From Paracoccaceae bacterium (GTDB lineage: Bacteria; Pseudomonadota; Alphaproteobacteria; Rhodobacterales; Rhodobacteraceae): a stretch of 64,000 nucleotides of DNA. The stretch lies in contig JAIOJF010000017.1 in the NCBI GenBank assembly GCA_019911965.1, positions 1 through 64,000 on the forward strand. The letters are read 5' to 3'. This document shows, one piece after another, positions 63,315 to 64,000 of this stretch. The position numbers and the translations under genes are program-made. The notes under the pieces are model-generated. The model was not told where the DNA came from, searched no databases, and was given only the letters and a program-made list of their open reading frames with translations. Each line of letters opens with the position of its first letter. Position 1 is the first letter of the stretch.

Positions 63315-64000
63315 CAGCCCTGCCCGTCCATGAATTCCGCCAGCACGCCCGCTACCTTGCGGCAGGCTTCCCCGGTGCCGACGGTGATCCGCAATGCCTC
63401 GGGGAAGCCGTATCCGGCGACCCGGCGCACGATCACGCCCTGCGCACGCAGGGCCGCGTCCGCCGCCACCGCCTGATCGGCATCACGAAACCGGGCCAGA
63501 AAGAAATTCGCCGATGACGGGTCCGAGGGAATGCCGATGGACGCCAGTTCGCCCTGCAGCCAGTCGCGCCACTTCGCATTCTCGGCCCGGCAGAAATCGG
63601 TATGCGCGATATCCATCACCGCCGCCTCGGCGGCGGCCAGCCCGGCAGCGGTCACGTTGAACGGGCCGCGCAGGCGGTTCAGCACATCGATCACCGGTTT
63701 CGGGCCATAGCCCCAGCCGACCCGCAGCCCGCCAAGCCCGTAGATCTTCGAGAACGTCCGCGTCATCACCACGTTCTGGCGCGCCTCGACAATCGAGATG
63801 CCGCCATCGAAGCCCGGCACGAACTCGGCATAGGCGCCGTCCAGTACCAGCAGGGTCTGGGGTGGCAGGTTATCGGCCAGCCGCGCCACTTCTGAGGCGT
63901 CCAGCATGGTGCCGGTCGGATTGCCGGGATTGGCAATGAAGACCAGACGGGTGCGTTCGTTGCAGGCCGCCAGCAGCTTGTCGACATCCACAAGGCGATC
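63314..64000 (-). CDS. hisC: Histidinol-phosphate aminotransferase, 5' part beyond window
   Basis: The last 228 residues are present; the N-terminus lies beyond the right edge. [23 protein letters not shown] and the PLP lysine in [19 protein letters not shown] are typical of HisC. In tyrosine-operon contexts these enzymes also act as aromatic aminotransferases. Its stop overlaps the dehydrogenase ATG by one base (TGATG). Confidence 0.93.
   Translation of the reverse strand, partial: DRLVDVDKLLAACNERTRLVFIANPGNPTGTMLDASEVARLADNLPPQTLLVLDGAYAEFVPGFDGGISIVEARQNVVMTRTFSKIYGLGGLRVGWGYGPKPVIDVLNRLRGPFNVTAAGLAAAEAAVMDIAHTDFCRAENAKWRDWLQGELASIGIPSDPSSANFFLARFRDADQAVAADAALRAQGVIVRRVAGYGFPEALRITVGTGEACRKVAGVLAEFMDGQG

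Noticed and set aside
1-64000. CRISPR array or insertion sequence
   Set aside because: No regularly spaced short repeats, transposase or integrase genes were found.

Overview
This is a GC-rich chromosomal window that reads as an alphaproteobacterium, most likely order Rhodobacterales. The support is an SOS box of the alphaproteobacterial GTTC-N7-GTTC type, a one-cysteine DksA, a RibB with a dead GTP-cyclohydrolase half, the murA - DUF2948 - YcgN order, and DUF2125, DUF2927 and extensin-like proteins. Genes are densely packed, with many ATGA and TGATG junctions. No insertion sequence, phage, CRISPR array or rRNA was seen.

Bases 1-18.4 kb are mostly housekeeping: the 3' part of prs, a sulfotransferase-like protein, a DMT exporter and an HU protein. 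A minus-strand series follows (membrane dipeptidase, adenine deaminase, AMP nucleosidase, acyl-CoA synthetase). AMP nucleosidase and adenine deaminase overlap and would together turn AMP into hypoxanthine. Next come a large methyltransferase/TPR protein with an internal decayed duplication, oligoendopeptidase F, an endonuclease/phosphatase protein with a DjlA-like co-chaperone, an orphan ImuA-like gene under an SOS box, thymidine kinase and a GT39 glycosyltransferase.

Bases 18.5-28.4 kb hold nrdR-ribD facing the block ribE-ribBX-nusB-side genes (ribE, ribBX, ribH, nusB) on the opposite strand. Kps-type capsule genes follow (KpsS-like, export lipoprotein, two-module KpsC), then a LysE exporter. 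Bases 28.4-34.3 kb carry a minus-strand series (MoxR ATPase, GNAT, DUF2927 lipoprotein, 56-aa membrane protein, VWA protein, 116-aa membrane protein, DedA), then dksA with a strong terminator and an FAD monooxygenase.

Bases 35.5-56.0 kb form the most interesting region, a compact supercluster for breakdown of an N-methylated or quaternary amine. It contains an MttB-family protein, three Rieske oxygenase alpha subunits, a PotABCD-type ABC importer, an N-methyltransferase-like protein, a trimethylamine-dehydrogenase-like flavoprotein, a class III aminotransferase, a GcvT-like folate aminomethyltransferase, two tandem phytoene-desaturase-like FAD oxidoreductases, a BetI-like TetR regulator and a glutamine-synthetase-like ligase. 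All three divergent promoter regions inside it carry the same AT-flanked palindrome around GAGCGCTC. This suggests that one local regulator controls nearly the whole cluster. The substrate cannot be read from sequence.

A structured palindromic element of about 115 bp occurs twice, at 13.6 kb and 54.7 kb. Its ends supply the TAG stop codons of the flanking genes. After a tRNA-Thr(GGT), the window returns to core genes: murA, DUF2948, ycgN, threonine aldolase, chaC, a DUF2125 protein, an extensin-like protein, a prephenate/arogenate dehydrogenase and the 3' part of hisC.
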